DNA of 64,000 nucleotides from contig JARLJB010000314.1 of assembly GCA_031291415.1 (NCBI GenBank), forward strand, positions 1-64,000, given 5' to 3'. Under the pieces are notes generated by a model. The model saw only the letters and a program-made list of their open reading frames with translations, was not told the origin of the DNA and did no database searches. The stretch is from Telmatospirillum sp. Lineage in GTDB: Bacteria; Pseudomonadota; Alphaproteobacteria; Rhodospirillales; Magnetospirillaceae. A program made the translations under genes and the position numbers. Within the stretch, counting starts at the first letter, position 1. Every line of letters begins with the position of its first letter. This document shows, in pieces, positions 16,277 through 26,648 of this stretch.

Positions 16277-18001
16277 ATGGAACGAGACGCTGAAACGGAT
16301 GCGGGAACGATCATGCTGCGCCACAGGTCGCACTCAGTCTTGAGACTCTCTCCGCCGGCTTTGGCGTCTCTGCCCCTGGTCGCCTTTACCATCGCCTTCT
16401 TTGTTCTGCCGGTCGGTTTCCTGCTGGTCAGCGGCTTTTACGATCACGGTTTCACGCTCAAATATTTCGTGCATGCCGTCAGCGTTTCCGCCTATCTCCA
16501 GGCCTTTCAAAACACCATGGTTATCGCCAGTCTGGTGACCATCCTCTCGGTCGTCTTCGCCTATCCGTTGGCCTATCTGCTGGCGACCTTGCGCCAGACC
16601 ATCGCCAAGATCCTGTTTCTCGTCGTGTTGCTGCCGTTTTGGACGAGCGCGCTGGTGCGGACCACCGGCTGGATCATCCTTCTGCAGAAAAACGGCATCG
16701 TGAACGACCTCTTGCGCGGTGTCGGCCTGACCGACCAGCCCATCGCCTTCGTGTTCAATCTGACCGGCGTGCTGATCGGCATGACGCATGTGTTGATGCC
16801 TTTTGTCGTGCTTCCGCTCTACGCCTCGTTCCGGTCCGTCGATCGGTCGGTCATTCTGGCGGCCGAGGGCTTGGGTGCGTCGCCGGTGCGGCTGTTCTGG
16901 CGCGTCATGTTGCCGCTGACCAGTCCGGGCGCCATCGCCGGAGCGATCATGGTGTTCATGAACGCCATCGGCTACTACATCACGCCGTCGCTGATGGGCG
17001 GACCCGGGCAGACGATGATTGCCCAGATGATCGCCTTCAATATTTCCGAACAGCTGAATTGGGGGCTGGCGGCCGCGCTTGCGCTGATCCTGCTTTGCGT
17101 CACCCTGGTTCTGTTTGCCATCGTGCAAAAGCTGTTCAATTTCGGCGAGATGATGAGCAGCGGTTCCAGCCGGGCCGGCGAACCGTTCGGCGCGGAAATC
17201 CGCAGCCGCAGTGTTGGCGGTCGGATCTCCGCCGGTCTGGGACTTCTGGTCGTCTTGTTTCTGGTAGCGCCGATTCTGCTGATTTTCCCGATCAGTTTCG
17301 GATCATCGACCTATTTCACCTTCCCGCCGCCATCCTATACCGTGAAGTGGTACGCCAACTTTTTCTCCGACAACAAATGGCTGCGGGCGACCGGCAATAG
17401 TCTGGTCATCGCCGCTCTGACCGTCGTCCTGTCGGCAATTCTCGGAACCTCGGCGGCGGTTGGCGTGTCGCGCCTGAAGAAGCGCGCGGCGGGATTTTTC
17501 GACGCCTATTTCATCATGCCGATGATCGTCCCGGCGATCGTCATCAGCGTGGCGCTCTATTACTTTCTGGCGCCCATCGGCCTGATTGGCTCGTTGTGGG
17601 CGCCGGCTCTCGGGCACACGCTGGTTGCCACGCCCTATGTCTTCCTTTCGGTTCGGGCGGTGCTGCGCGGCTTCGACGGCAATCTCGAATATGCCGCCCT
17701 CGGGCTCGGCGCCTCCTGGCCGACGATGTTCCGCCGGGTGATGCTGCCGGCGATCATGCCAGGCGTGATCGGCGGCGCAGTCTTCGCCTTCATCACCTCG
17801 TTCGACGACGTCGTCCTGGCCCTGTTCCTGACCAACCTCAAGACGCGGACGCTGCCCAAGCTCATGTACGAGGGGGTGGCGCAGGATATCGATCCGACGA
17901 TCGTCGCCGCGTCTTGCATCATCATCGTCGCGACGCTTGTCCTGCTGGGCCTCAATCTCTTGGCGTCCAGGAGTTCACATGCGCGCGTCGACCACCGGTA
18001 A
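16277..18001 (+). CDS. ABC transporter permease, two permease domains fused
   Basis: A 574-residue membrane protein made of two PotB/PotC-like permease halves. Two EAA loops are visible, AAEGLGASPVRLFWRVMLPLTSPG at about residue 195 and AALGLGASWPTMFRRVMLPAIMPG at about residue 475, each facing the ATPase. There are about twelve hydrophobic segments. A hydrophilic linker around residues 285-315 joins the halves. Normally these are separate genes. The ATP-binding subunit expected next is absent. Confidence 0.9.
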   Translation: MERDAETDAGTIMLRHRSHSVLRLSPPALASLPLVAFTIAFFVLPVGFLLVSGFYDHGFTLKYFVHAVSVSAYLQAFQNTMVIASLVTILSVVFAYPLAYLLATLRQTIAKILFLVVLLPFWTSALVRTTGWIILLQKNGIVNDLLRGVGLTDQPIAFVFNLTGVLIGMTHVLMPFVVLPLYASFRSVDRSVILAAEGLGASPVRLFWRVMLPLTSPGAIAGAIMVFMNAIGYYITPSLMGGPGQTMIAQMIAFNISEQLNWGLAAALALILLCVTLVLFAIVQKLFNFGEMMSSGSSRAGEPFGAEIRSRSVGGRISAGLGLLVVLFLVAPILLIFPISFGSSTYFTFPPPSYTVKWYANFFSDNKWLRATGNSLVIAALTVVLSAILGTSAAVGVSRLKKRAAGFFDAYFIMPMIVPAIVISVALYYFLAPIGLIGSLWAPALGHTLVATPYVFLSVRAVLRGFDGNLEYAALGLGASWPTMFRRVMLPAIMPGVIGGAVFAFITSFDDVVLALFLTNLKTRTLPKLMYEGVAQDIDPTIVAASCIIIVATLVLLGLNLLASRSSHARVDHR

Positions 18002-18053
18002 TACCAATTTTCAGTCGTGTTTTGCGCGCTGCTCGGGGCGTCCGGCTCTATGA
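17979..18053 (+). pseudogene. 24-codon stub where the transporter ATPase gene should start
   Basis: An ATG at 17979, inside the permease end, has AGGAG five bases upstream, the arrangement expected for the next gene of the operon. The frame stops after 24 codons, with no Walker motif, and runs into the end of the opposing kinase gene. This looks like the start of a lost ABC ATPase gene, but the stub is too short to prove it. Confidence 0.35.
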
Positions 18054-21000
18054 GTCGACGGTCTCGGGAAGCGAGGGTTCGACGCCGACCGGCAGGCGGA
18101 TGGTGAAGACGGCGCCTTCGCCGACGATGCCGCCGGCTTCCAATGATCCGCCATGCTTGGAAACGACCACATCGCGGCAAATGGCCAAGCCCTGACCGGT
18201 GCCCTTGCCGACCTCCTTGGTGGTGAAGAACGGGTCGAAGATCCGTTCCCGCAGCTCTTCGGGGATTCCGGTTCCGCTGTCGGCCACTTCGACGATCACG
18301 CTCTCGCCGTCATAGCGGGTGGTGATCGTGATCTTTCCGGGCAGTGGTTTTCCCGACGTTTCAATGGCATGGGCGGCATTGACGATCAGATTGAGGAAGA
18401 CCTGATTCATCTCGCTGGCGAAGCAGAGCACAGGGGGTATCGAGGGTTCGAAATTCATTTCGACCTTGGCCACCGTCTTCCAGACATTGCGGCATACCGT
18501 TGCCGTGCTTTCGATCGCCCGGTTTATGTTGGTCATGATCTTGTTGGCTGTCCCGGGGTGGGAAAATTCCTTCATTGATGACACGATATGACCGATCTGC
18601 GTCACCCCTTCCAATGACTCGGCGATAGCGAGAGGCACTTCTGCCAACAGGACCGCCATTTTGGCGTTTTTCACAGCCGCCTCATACTGTGCTGCCAACT
18701 CGGTCATTTGTGGGTACTCCGACGCCGCCACGGCAATGCTCTGTGCCGCCGCGAAGACTTCGTTCAGCTTGGACAAGGATTGTCCGATATAGCTCAGATT
18801 GTCGCCGACATACTGTACGGGCGTATTGATTTCGTGCGCGATCCCGGCCGCCAACTGCCCGATGGTCGCCAGCCGCGACGCCTGCAACGCGTCACGCTGG
18901 GCTTTCTTCAGGGCTTCGATGTCACGGAATGAAATGATGGCGATCCGCCGCCGGCCGTCTTCCTCCAATGGCGCCGTCGCATAAGCGATGCACAACCGTT
19001 TGCCCGAGGCTGTGACAAAAACCGCATCGTCATCGATGATGGTGTCGCCACCTTCAATGACCTTGTGAAAGGGGCTTTCGGTGAAGCCGACGCGATTGCC
19101 CAGGACCTCCAATGACAGCACCTCGTCCAATTCGCGTTCGACCAGCGAATCCGCGTCTAGCCAGCGATGCGCCGACTTGTTGGCGAATACGATGATTCCA
19201 TGGATATCGACCAGAAGAACGCCGACCACCAGGCTGGCGGTGATCGCCATCAGGCGTCCCTGGCTTTCGGCAAGGGCGCGCTGGACGCGCATGCGGATAT
19301 CGATTTCGGCGGTCAGTTTTTGTGTGCGTTCGGCGACTTGCCGTTCCAGGGCCTTCTGATGATTGACAATGCCATCTTCGTATTGCTTGCGCAGCGAGAT
19401 ATCCCGAAAAACCACCACGGCGCCCTCGAATGAGCCTTTCTGCCGGATCGGAGCAAGGACGAACTCGGTGAAGAAGCTTGTCCCATCGGCACGTTGGAAG
19501 CGGCTTTCGTGTGCGTTCCAGGTCTCGCCTTCCAAAGGGAAGTGGGGCAGGTCGACCTGAGGTTCGTTGCCGCAAAGAACCTCGCGGTAATTCCGTCCTT
19601 CCAACAGTGCCGTGGCGACGCCCACCATGCGGCCGGCCGCGTCGTTGGCGAAGGTGATACGTTCCCGGGCGTTGACGCCGATGATACCGTCACCGGCCGA
19701 CCGCAGGATCAGCTCATAGCGTGTTTTCAAAACACGAACTTCTTCTTCGCGCTTTTTCAGTTCGGTCACATCCGTCCGCAAGGTGACGATACCGCCGTCA
19801 TGCGTGCGATAGTCCTTGCTGACAAGCCATCGGCCACCGACCATTGCATGCAGAATGCCGGAACCATCCGCCGTTTTGTGCGCAGTCAAACTTGCTGACA
19901 CAAAGGCGTCGAGTTCCTTGCCGTGATAGTCGTAAAGTCCGATGTCCGCCGCCAACCGAACGATTTCCCGGAAGGTTCGGCCAGGCTCGATTTTCTGCAT
20001 CGCATCGAGGAACATTTCGCGGTAGCGGCGATTACAGATAACCAGGCGGTCGTCGGTGTCGAAAAGGGCAAAACCTTCGCTAATCGCCTCGATAGCGTCA
20101 ATCAGATTGCCTTCGGCTTGGCGTACGCGTTTTTCGGTGGCGATCTCCCTGGCCAGGGTCGCGTGGATGCCGTTCAGGGTGGCTTGGACATCGGACGATT
20201 GCGTCAACAGACTCTCGAACTCCTCGGCCAACGCCGAACTCGCTCCAAGATGACTGGCCAGACGGCGAGCCATGCTGGACCGTAACCGGTTCATGATTTT
20301 GATCCGGTTCAACTGCCGACGTTCGAAGTAGGAACAAAAACTGGCGTAATGGATAGGAAAGGAATCGACAAAGTCGTCTTCGAACGGACCGTCGGCCGTA
20401 TCGAAAAACACCAGTGCGGTCAGCGTTTGATTGATGTTGATTCCCAGGAGTTCGCCGAACGTCGAGAATCCGGCCACCGGAATGTCCCAAAGTTCGTTCA
20501 GATCGCTCAAGACGTTTTCATTGTTGAGGCGTCTTAGGATGCAGTCGTTCAGCAACGCCGCCAGCGGTTTCGGTTTGCCGCGCAGGAACGCGGTCACGTC
20601 CCGGCGGGTCTGTTGTGCAAAATCGGTCGCTTCGACCAGCAACAGTTCATCGCCCTGGTTGATATCGCAAAAGAACGACAATTCCCCAGCTTCCTGGTCG
20701 AGGTCGGCGACGGAGCGAACGAATAATTCGCCATCGAGTTCGATGGCAAAGGTGTGGCCGGCGAGTTTTTCCATCAGCTGTTCGGGGGCGGTCTCGAACA
20801 GTTTCGATAGCGCCTCGACGACCGGGACGACGACACCGTTTGTTTCGTCCAAAATGGTCGATACGGTCCGAAGATCGGGGTTGGCGTCGACGACAACGAA
20901 TGATCGGCCGGTCTTGCGGAAATTCTGGCTTTTCAACACGCCATAGCGTTTGCCGGGAGCCAGCTTGAGAAAGGCGATGACGGCGTGATTCTCCAGAATC

Positions 21001-21677
21001 CTTTGCCCGTCAAACAAATAGGTATTGCGGAAATCGAATTTGCCGCCCGTCGATCCGCCGACGAACAGGCAGGGAAAGGCGGCGCTGCGATAAACCGCCT
21101 CCATCAGATAATTCTCCGACGCCGACAGGCCATCGATGAAGGTCAGTGCCACGCAGTTCCGCGAATCCAATCGAAACGGCAGTCGCACGGTCTTCAAGGA
21201 CTGTGCGATCCGCTCCACCCGATCTTGTTGCGACAACGTGGGCGCGCCTTGGCGGATATCGTCATTGTGCAGCGGAATGGTCTGCAGGCTGACCTCGGAC
21301 AAAAGCGCCGGCGAGAAAATCTGGACAACGACCGTCGACCAGAAGGCGCCGGTTGGCTTGTAAAGAGGCGTTCCGGTTCCGACCGAGCACAATTCACCGG
21401 CTGTCGACGCCGCCATCACCGGGGTCTTCCCGGCCAACCGGCAGAGTTCCGATACGACCACCGGAAAATCAAGATGTGGTGAGATGAAGGCGATGGCCAG
21501 AGGCGACGGACCACCGTCAAACAGAAAGTCGTCTGCTGATATCCCTTTCAGCGTTCCATCGGTCTCCAACACGCGGACGATCTCATTGGCGGAGCTGGAC
21601 GGATCTCCCGTTATGCGAGTATCTGGCGAAGGAATGTTGTCTCGGGAGACTGGAGCGGCACAAGGGTCGGGTGACAT
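18048..21677 (-). CDS. FIST-domain multi-PAS sensor histidine kinase
   Basis: A 1209-residue cytoplasmic sensor kinase. Residues about 50-250 and 255-435 are FIST N and C domains (FVGGSTGG, later [12 protein letters not shown]), predicted small-ligand, probably amino-acid, sensors. A coiled coil (about 455-535) leads to three PAS domains (about 525-640, 650-765 and 800-925). The HisKA domain has the phospho-acceptor in [12 protein letters not shown] (H948). The ATPase domain has [20 protein letters not shown] and [10 protein letters not shown]. No transmembrane helix is seen and no receiver domain is attached; no response regulator gene is nearby. It converges on the transporter genes, so a role in sensing the imported amino compound is possible but inferred. 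Confidence 0.9.
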   Translation of the reverse strand: MSPDPCAAPVSRDNIPSPDTRITGDPSSSANEIVRVLETDGTLKGISADDFLFDGGPSPLAIAFISPHLDFPVVVSELCRLAGKTPVMAASTAGELCSVGTGTPLYKPTGAFWSTVVVQIFSPALLSEVSLQTIPLHNDDIRQGAPTLSQQDRVERIAQSLKTVRLPFRLDSRNCVALTFIDGLSASENYLMEAVYRSAAFPCLFVGGSTGGKFDFRNTYLFDGQRILENHAVIAFLKLAPGKRYGVLKSQNFRKTGRSFVVVDANPDLRTVSTILDETNGVVVPVVEALSKLFETAPEQLMEKLAGHTFAIELDGELFVRSVADLDQEAGELSFFCDINQGDELLLVEATDFAQQTRRDVTAFLRGKPKPLAALLNDCILRRLNNENVLSDLNELWDIPVAGFSTFGELLGININQTLTALVFFDTADGPFEDDFVDSFPIHYASFCSYFERRQLNRIKIMNRLRSSMARRLASHLGASSALAEEFESLLTQSSDVQATLNGIHATLAREIATEKRVRQAEGNLIDAIEAISEGFALFDTDDRLVICNRRYREMFLDAMQKIEPGRTFREIVRLAADIGLYDYHGKELDAFVSASLTAHKTADGSGILHAMVGGRWLVSKDYRTHDGGIVTLRTDVTELKKREEEVRVLKTRYELILRSAGDGIIGVNARERITFANDAAGRMVGVATALLEGRNYREVLCGNEPQVDLPHFPLEGETWNAHESRFQRADGTSFFTEFVLAPIRQKGSFEGAVVVFRDISLRKQYEDGIVNHQKALERQVAERTQKLTAEIDIRMRVQRALAESQGRLMAITASLVVGVLLVDIHGIIVFANKSAHRWLDADSLVERELDEVLSLEVLGNRVGFTESPFHKVIEGGDTIIDDDAVFVTASGKRLCIAYATAPLEEDGRRRIAIISFRDIEALKKAQRDALQASRLATIGQLAAGIAHEINTPVQYVGDNLSYIGQSLSKLNEVFAAAQSIAVAASEYPQMTELAAQYEAAVKNAKMAVLLAEVPLAIAESLEGVTQIGHIVSSMKEFSHPGTANKIMTNINRAIESTATVCRNVWKTVAKVEMNFEPSIPPVLCFASEMNQVFLNLIVNAAHAIETSGKPLPGKITITTRYDGESVIVEVADSGTGIPEELRERIFDPFFTTKEVGKGTGQGLAICRDVVVSKHGGSLEAGGIVGEGAVFTIRLPVGVEPSLPETVDS

Positions 21678-21855
21678 GAGCGGCTTCTCCGAGGGACGCT
21701 GTCGGTTATGCAGTGTTCGGCCTCAACCCAGGTAGTCGCGCCTCCTCTATGGATAAGGATCGATCACGAAGAAGGGCGTACATGTCGCTATACTGGCTCT
21801 CGAAATAGTTGAATATCAACCAAAGATATGTCTCGGTTACGCTGGTTTTGTGCCA

Positions 21856-23649
21856 TCAGAAAACCTCTTCCCAAGTCTTCGAGAGGCGTGTGGCGCAATT
21901 GATCAGCCCGACCATGGAATAGGTCTGCGGGAAGTTTCCCCATAATTCGCCATTCCGCGGATCGATATCCTCGGACAGCAAGCCAAGCGGATTGCGGCGG
22001 GCCAGCACGGTTTCGAACAGGTGGCGCGCCTCGTCCGTCCGGCCCAGGGCGGCCAGAGCGTCGATGTACCAGAAGACGCAGATGATGAATGCCGTCTTGG
22101 GGCGGCCGAAGTCGTCCTCGCTGGCGTAGCGGAACAGAAAATCGCCGGTGCGCAGGGTTTCGGCCACCGCGTCGACGGTGGCGACGAAACGGGGGTCGTC
22201 GGCCTTCAGGAAGTCGAGCTCGTGGAGTAGCAGCAAGGTGGCGTCGAGCTCCCGTCCGTCGAAGGTCGAGGTGAAGCTGCCGATTTCCGGATTCCAGGCG
22301 CGCTCGCAGATGATTCCGTGGAGCCGGTCCGCCGACCGGCGCCAATGCAGCGCCCGTTCAGACAGACCAAGGTGGCGGGCGACTTTGGCCAGGCGATCAC
22401 AGGCCGTCCAACACATGACGGACGAAAAGGTATGGACCGCGGCGATCGTACGCAGCTCCCATGGCCCGGCGTCGGGCTTGTCGAAGACGGCGACAGCCCG
22501 ATTGCCCAGCCGTTCCAGCTGTTCGAACAGGGGCATGGCGCCCGGACTGGCGAGCCGCTGGTCGAAAAAGGCGTGCGTCGCGGCCAGCACAACTGAGCCA
22601 TACACATCGTTTTGCACCTGGAGATGCGCCTGATTGCCGATGCGCACCGGCCCAAAGCGACGATATCCGGCCAGGTGCGCCACGATGGCCTCATCGAGGG
22701 AGGTCTCGCGGGTAATACCGTAGACCGGAGCCAGTTCTCCCTCGGTGGCTTCCTCGACGATGTCATTGATGAAACGCAGATAGTCTTCCATCGTCCGGGT
22801 GGCGCCCAGGCGGTTGAGCGCGTGAATCACGAAATAGGCATCGCGCAGCCAGCAGTAGCGGTAATCCCAGTTCCGTTCGCTTTCCGGCGCTTCGGGAACC
22901 GAGGTGGTCAAGGCGGCGACGATCGCGCCGGTTTCCTCGAAATTGCACAGTTTCAATGTGATGGCAGCGCGAATCACCGCGTCTTGCCATTCGAACGGGA
23001 TCGACAAGGCGCGCGTCCAGTTTCGCCAGTGATTGAGAGTGCGCTCGAATAGATCGCGTGACGTGGTTTCGATGCCCCCCTGCAGGCTTTCATCGCTTCC
23101 CAGCAGCAGATCGATCGGATGGTCGAGGACGAACGGACGTTCCTCAATGATGTAGGAAACCGGGGCATTGGTGGTCAGGCGGAGCGTCTGCGCCGCGGAG
23201 ACGTAACGGATGTGGTTGCTGCCCCGGGTAATGTCGGGTTTTTGCGCACCATTGGCGAAAAGCGGGCGCAGACGAATCCGCAAGCGGGGATGGCCGCGCA
23301 CCGGTCTGACCTGCCGGACGATCATCGGTGGCCGGACGATCCGTTCATAGAGGGCGAAGCGCGGCGCAAAATCGGTGATTTCGACGACGCCGCCGTGATG
23401 GTCGTAGAGTGTCGTGCGCAGGATCGCCGAATTGGCCAGATAGGTTTGATCCGCATGCAACTGGTCGATCAGTTCCAGCGAGAACATCCCTTCCTGTCCA
23501 TCCGCCGCTGTCCGCTCGCCGTCGAGGAGCGAGGAAAAGACGGCGTCGCCGTCCAATCTGGGATAGCACCCCCAGACCACGGAGCCTTGCTGGTCGACCA
23601 GGGCGGCAATGTTGCAGTTGCCGATGACGCCGAGATCAAGTGTGTTCAT
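21856..23649 (-). CDS. GH15 glucoamylase/trehalase-type glycoside hydrolase
   Basis: A 597-residue GH15 protein with an N-terminal beta domain (LGVIGNCNIAALVDQQGSVVWGCYPRLDGDAVF) and an (alpha/alpha)6 barrel. The barrel has RNWDYRYCWLRDAYF, ITRE, AVHTFSSVMCW and the C-terminal GNFPQTYSMVGLINCA. Bacterial members include trehalases and glucan alpha-glucosidases. As third gene of the otsA-otsB operon, a trehalose-linked role (hydrolysis or glycogen/maltodextrin turnover) is likely. The start at 23649 overlaps otsB by 14 bases and has GGAAGGGA upstream. Confidence 0.87.
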   Translation of the reverse strand: MNTLDLGVIGNCNIAALVDQQGSVVWGCYPRLDGDAVFSSLLDGERTAADGQEGMFSLELIDQLHADQTYLANSAILRTTLYDHHGGVVEITDFAPRFALYERIVRPPMIVRQVRPVRGHPRLRIRLRPLFANGAQKPDITRGSNHIRYVSAAQTLRLTTNAPVSYIIEERPFVLDHPIDLLLGSDESLQGGIETTSRDLFERTLNHWRNWTRALSIPFEWQDAVIRAAITLKLCNFEETGAIVAALTTSVPEAPESERNWDYRYCWLRDAYFVIHALNRLGATRTMEDYLRFINDIVEEATEGELAPVYGITRETSLDEAIVAHLAGYRRFGPVRIGNQAHLQVQNDVYGSVVLAATHAFFDQRLASPGAMPLFEQLERLGNRAVAVFDKPDAGPWELRTIAAVHTFSSVMCWTACDRLAKVARHLGLSERALHWRRSADRLHGIICERAWNPEIGSFTSTFDGRELDATLLLLHELDFLKADDPRFVATVDAVAETLRTGDFLFRYASEDDFGRPKTAFIICVFWYIDALAALGRTDEARHLFETVLARRNPLGLLSEDIDPRNGELWGNFPQTYSMVGLINCATRLSKTWEEVF

Positions 23650-24403
23650 TGCCCATCCCTTCCATCCGATCATCCAGTCCGGCAAGCCAGCTTCGCACCG
23701 AAGCCGGGGTGGTCAGCCGAAAGCGCGCTGCAGTCGCGTTTTCCCCGACATGAACGGATATGCCGCCCAGACGATTGACGGCGTGGAAGCCGTCTTCGTC
23801 GGTTACATCGTCGCCCACGAAGACCGGCACTCTGCCAAGGTAAGGGGGGCGTCGCATGAACCATTCGATGGCTTTTCCCTTGTCGACCTCAAGGGGAACA
23901 AGTTCGACCACGCCCTTGCCGAGGATCAATCGGGCCGGGACCTTGGATCGATTGACGATGACCTCGGCCAGGGAGATGGCGGCACCGGCCTGTTCCGGCG
24001 CGGATCTGAAGTGAAGCACCACCGACCAGGGCTTACGTTCCACGAGGACACCGGGAAGACGGCGGGCCTCATCGTCGATCTCGGCGATCAGGGTGTCGAA
24101 CTCCCGCGACCAGCGCCCCTGCAAGACGATCGGCACTCCGGCCCGCCGCAATTCGGCCCCGTGGCTTCCGGAACCATCGCGGCCTCCGGGAAACAGGCTG
24201 TCGATATCGGTAAGATGGCGTCCGCTGATCAACGCCAGCGCACCGGACAATCGCACCGTCAGGGCATCGAGCAGGGGGGGAAGCGTCTCGGGGACGACGA
24301 CCTTGCCCGGCTCGGACGCGATATCGAGCAAAGTTCCGTCGATATCGAGAAACAAAGCCCAGGCGTTGAGGTCAGCCGCTGTGGGAATCCGCATCGTTCT
24401 CAT
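23636..24403 (-). CDS. otsB: Trehalose-6-phosphate phosphatase
   Basis: A 255-residue HAD-superfamily phosphatase. Motif I is FLDIDGTLLD with the nucleophilic aspartate, motif II ALISGR, then GSHGAELR typical of OtsB, and motif IV VFVGDDVTDEDGF. It removes phosphate from trehalose-6-phosphate. The start at 24403 overlaps the end of otsA by 32 bases and follows AAGGA, so the genes are translationally coupled. Upstream in-frame codons are shadow of otsA. Confidence 0.93.
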   Translation of the reverse strand: MRTMRIPTAADLNAWALFLDIDGTLLDIASEPGKVVVPETLPPLLDALTVRLSGALALISGRHLTDIDSLFPGGRDGSGSHGAELRRAGVPIVLQGRWSREFDTLIAEIDDEARRLPGVLVERKPWSVVLHFRSAPEQAGAAISLAEVIVNRSKVPARLILGKGVVELVPLEVDKGKAIEWFMRRPPYLGRVPVFVGDDVTDEDGFHAVNRLGGISVHVGENATAARFRLTTPASVRSWLAGLDDRMEGMGNEHT

Positions 24404-26648
24404 TGTCCTTGAGTGTGACGGGCTCCGACGCTTCGTCGCCAATCGGCCGTTCGATATGGCGCCGTTTGCGCATGCGCGCCGCGTCGAGCAGCATCTTTCC
24501 CGCCCAGAAGTGAACATTGTGTTCGGCGACCATGTCGCGCATCAGCCGCATCCGTTCCCGCCGCTGCTCTTGCGGCATGGTCAATGCGGTGTGGATGGCT
24601 TCGCCCATGGCGTGGACATCGTAAGGGTTGACGATCAAGGCCTCCTGCAGCTCGCGCGAGGCGCCGGCGAAGGTCGAAAGCACCAGCACGCCATCCTCGT
24701 CATCGCGAGCGGCGACGAACTCCTTGGCGACCAGATTCATGCCGTCGTGCAGACTGGAAACCAGACACAGGTCGGCGGCGCGAAACAGGGTGAAGACCTC
24801 CTCCGGCTCGTGATGCCTGGGCACCAGGATAATCGGCATCCAGCCATCGCGGCCGAAGCGTTCATTGATTTCCTTGGCAACGGCTTTCGCTTCGATCTCG
24901 GTATCGCGATAAGCCGGCAAGCGGCTGCGGGTCGGCGCGGCGATTTGCAGCAGGGTGAATTTACCCAGCCACTCGGGATGCGTCGCCAGCAGGCTTTCGG
25001 CGGCTCGGAAGCGGTCGGCGATGCCTTTGGTATAGTCGAAGCGTTCGACGCCGACGGCTAGGCGGGTCGATGGCAAAAGGCCGAATCGTCGACGGACACT
25101 CTCCTGGCATTCGGTGACTGGGGCTTGCGCGGCAAGGGCAGCCGGCGGCCACTCGATCGAGATGGGATAGGGGCGCACCAGGGTCGTGCCTTCGCCGGCG
25201 CGGACTATGCTGTGCTCGCGGTCGATGTGGCATTCGAGAAAACGGTCGACCGATTCGAGAAAATTGAGACAGTGGAGCTGGGTATGGAACCCCAGGATGG
25301 AGCTTCCCAGCAAACCGGCCAGGATTTCCTCTTTCCACGGGCAGATGCTGAAGACCTCGGCGTTGGGCCAGGGTATGTGCCAAAAGGTGATGATCGTCGC
25401 TTCGGGAAGGCGTTCTCGCACCAGCTTGGGGAGCAGGGCGAAATGGTAGTCCTGGACAAGGATCACAGGATTGGGAGTTCGCGCCTCGGCCACTAGGGCA
25501 TCGGCGAATTTCTGGTTGACCGCGACATACTGTTCCCAATCCGTAACGCGGAAGATTGGGCGCACGAAGGCGATATGGCATAACGGCCAGATCCCTTCGT
25601 TGGCGAAGCCATAGTAGTATCCGTCATATTCTTCGTTGGACAGCCAGATTCGGCGCAGGCTGTAGGCCGGATCATCGGGGGGCACCTGCAGATGGTCCTG
25701 CTCGTCGACCATCAGATGATCCGCCGATCCGTTGCCATGGGCGATCCAGGTGCCGCCACAGGCCCGCATGACCGGTTCCAAGGCGGTTACGACGCCGCTG
25801 GCCGGCCGTTGCAGGGTGATCGTGCCGTCGTCCTCGAGATTATGAACATAGGGTTCGCGATTCGAGACCACCAGGACTTCGGCATCGGGCAATTCGGTGT
25901 GCAGCAGACTGCGAAGAGTGTCGGGTCCCCAGTCGACCCGGATGGCGTCGGCGGGCACCGGTGCGGTATCGACATCACGCAACAGCTTGCGCATCTCTTC
26001 GACCAGCGGGCCAACGTCGGGATGCAAGGTCTTATCGGCAGCCGCTCCCTCGATTCCCGCCGACACGCCTTTGCGGACGGCGCGGACCCAACTGCGCAGC
26101 GTTAACCGCGCGATCAGCGCCGTCAGGCCCGCGACCACGATACCGAGGGCACCGAGAAATCCGACAAGATAGCCTTTTAGACGGGTGCTGCGGCGCTCGA
26201 TGAAACCGAGGTCATGGAGGATGACCAGCCGTCCCGACGCGGCACCGTTGGCGGCGAGCGGAAAACTGGCTGCCAGCACCGGTCCATCGGTCAAATGTTC
26301 CAGTGAAAATGGCCGGTCAGGCTCCGGCGATGCCGGGCAGCCGAGAGACTGCGGCCAGGCGGCGGACCGGTGGCTCAATTGACCGGCCGGCGTGCATAGA
26401 CCCAACGCCAGTAATTCGCCGTCCTGGGCGGCAATACGTTTGAACAAGGCGTCGATCTTGTCGTCGGCCTTCGACATCGCCAGGGCGGCGATGGTATCTT
26501 GGACCGAAAAGAACACAAGCTGCGAGCGGGTTTCCACATCGGCCCGGAGCCACCGCTCGATCCGGTGGTCGACCAGGGGCATGATCCCCCAGGCAAGCCC
26601 CACCAAGACCACCAAAAGTGGCAGAATGAACCGGAGCGCCATCCGCAT
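24372..26648 (-). CDS. otsA: Membrane-anchored trehalose-6-phosphate synthase (GT20)
   Basis: A 758-residue protein. The C-terminal part from about residue 265 is a GT20 synthase: [47 protein letters not shown] with substrate Arg/Lys contacts, and [16 protein letters not shown]. It makes trehalose-6-phosphate from UDP-glucose and glucose-6-phosphate. The extra N-terminal 240 residues hold a membrane helix (about residues 6-28), a segment of about 125 residues predicted periplasmic, a second helix (about 157-181) and a HAMP-like linker. Free-standing OtsA is about 470 residues. The start at 26648 has AAAGGA upstream. Activity may be tuned by an envelope signal; this is inference. Confidence 0.9.
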   Translation of the reverse strand: MRMALRFILPLLVVLVGLAWGIMPLVDHRIERWLRADVETRSQLVFFSVQDTIAALAMSKADDKIDALFKRIAAQDGELLALGLCTPAGQLSHRSAAWPQSLGCPASPEPDRPFSLEHLTDGPVLAASFPLAANGAASGRLVILHDLGFIERRSTRLKGYLVGFLGALGIVVAGLTALIARLTLRSWVRAVRKGVSAGIEGAAADKTLHPDVGPLVEEMRKLLRDVDTAPVPADAIRVDWGPDTLRSLLHTELPDAEVLVVSNREPYVHNLEDDGTITLQRPASGVVTALEPVMRACGGTWIAHGNGSADHLMVDEQDHLQVPPDDPAYSLRRIWLSNEEYDGYYYGFANEGIWPLCHIAFVRPIFRVTDWEQYVAVNQKFADALVAEARTPNPVILVQDYHFALLPKLVRERLPEATIITFWHIPWPNAEVFSICPWKEEILAGLLGSSILGFHTQLHCLNFLESVDRFLECHIDREHSIVRAGEGTTLVRPYPISIEWPPAALAAQAPVTECQESVRRRFGLLPSTRLAVGVERFDYTKGIADRFRAAESLLATHPEWLGKFTLLQIAAPTRSRLPAYRDTEIEAKAVAKEINERFGRDGWMPIILVPRHHEPEEVFTLFRAADLCLVSSLHDGMNLVAKEFVAARDDEDGVLVLSTFAGASRELQEALIVNPYDVHAMGEAIHTALTMPQEQRRERMRLMRDMVAEHNVHFWAGKMLLDAARMRKRRHIERPIGDEASEPVTLKDNENDADSHSG

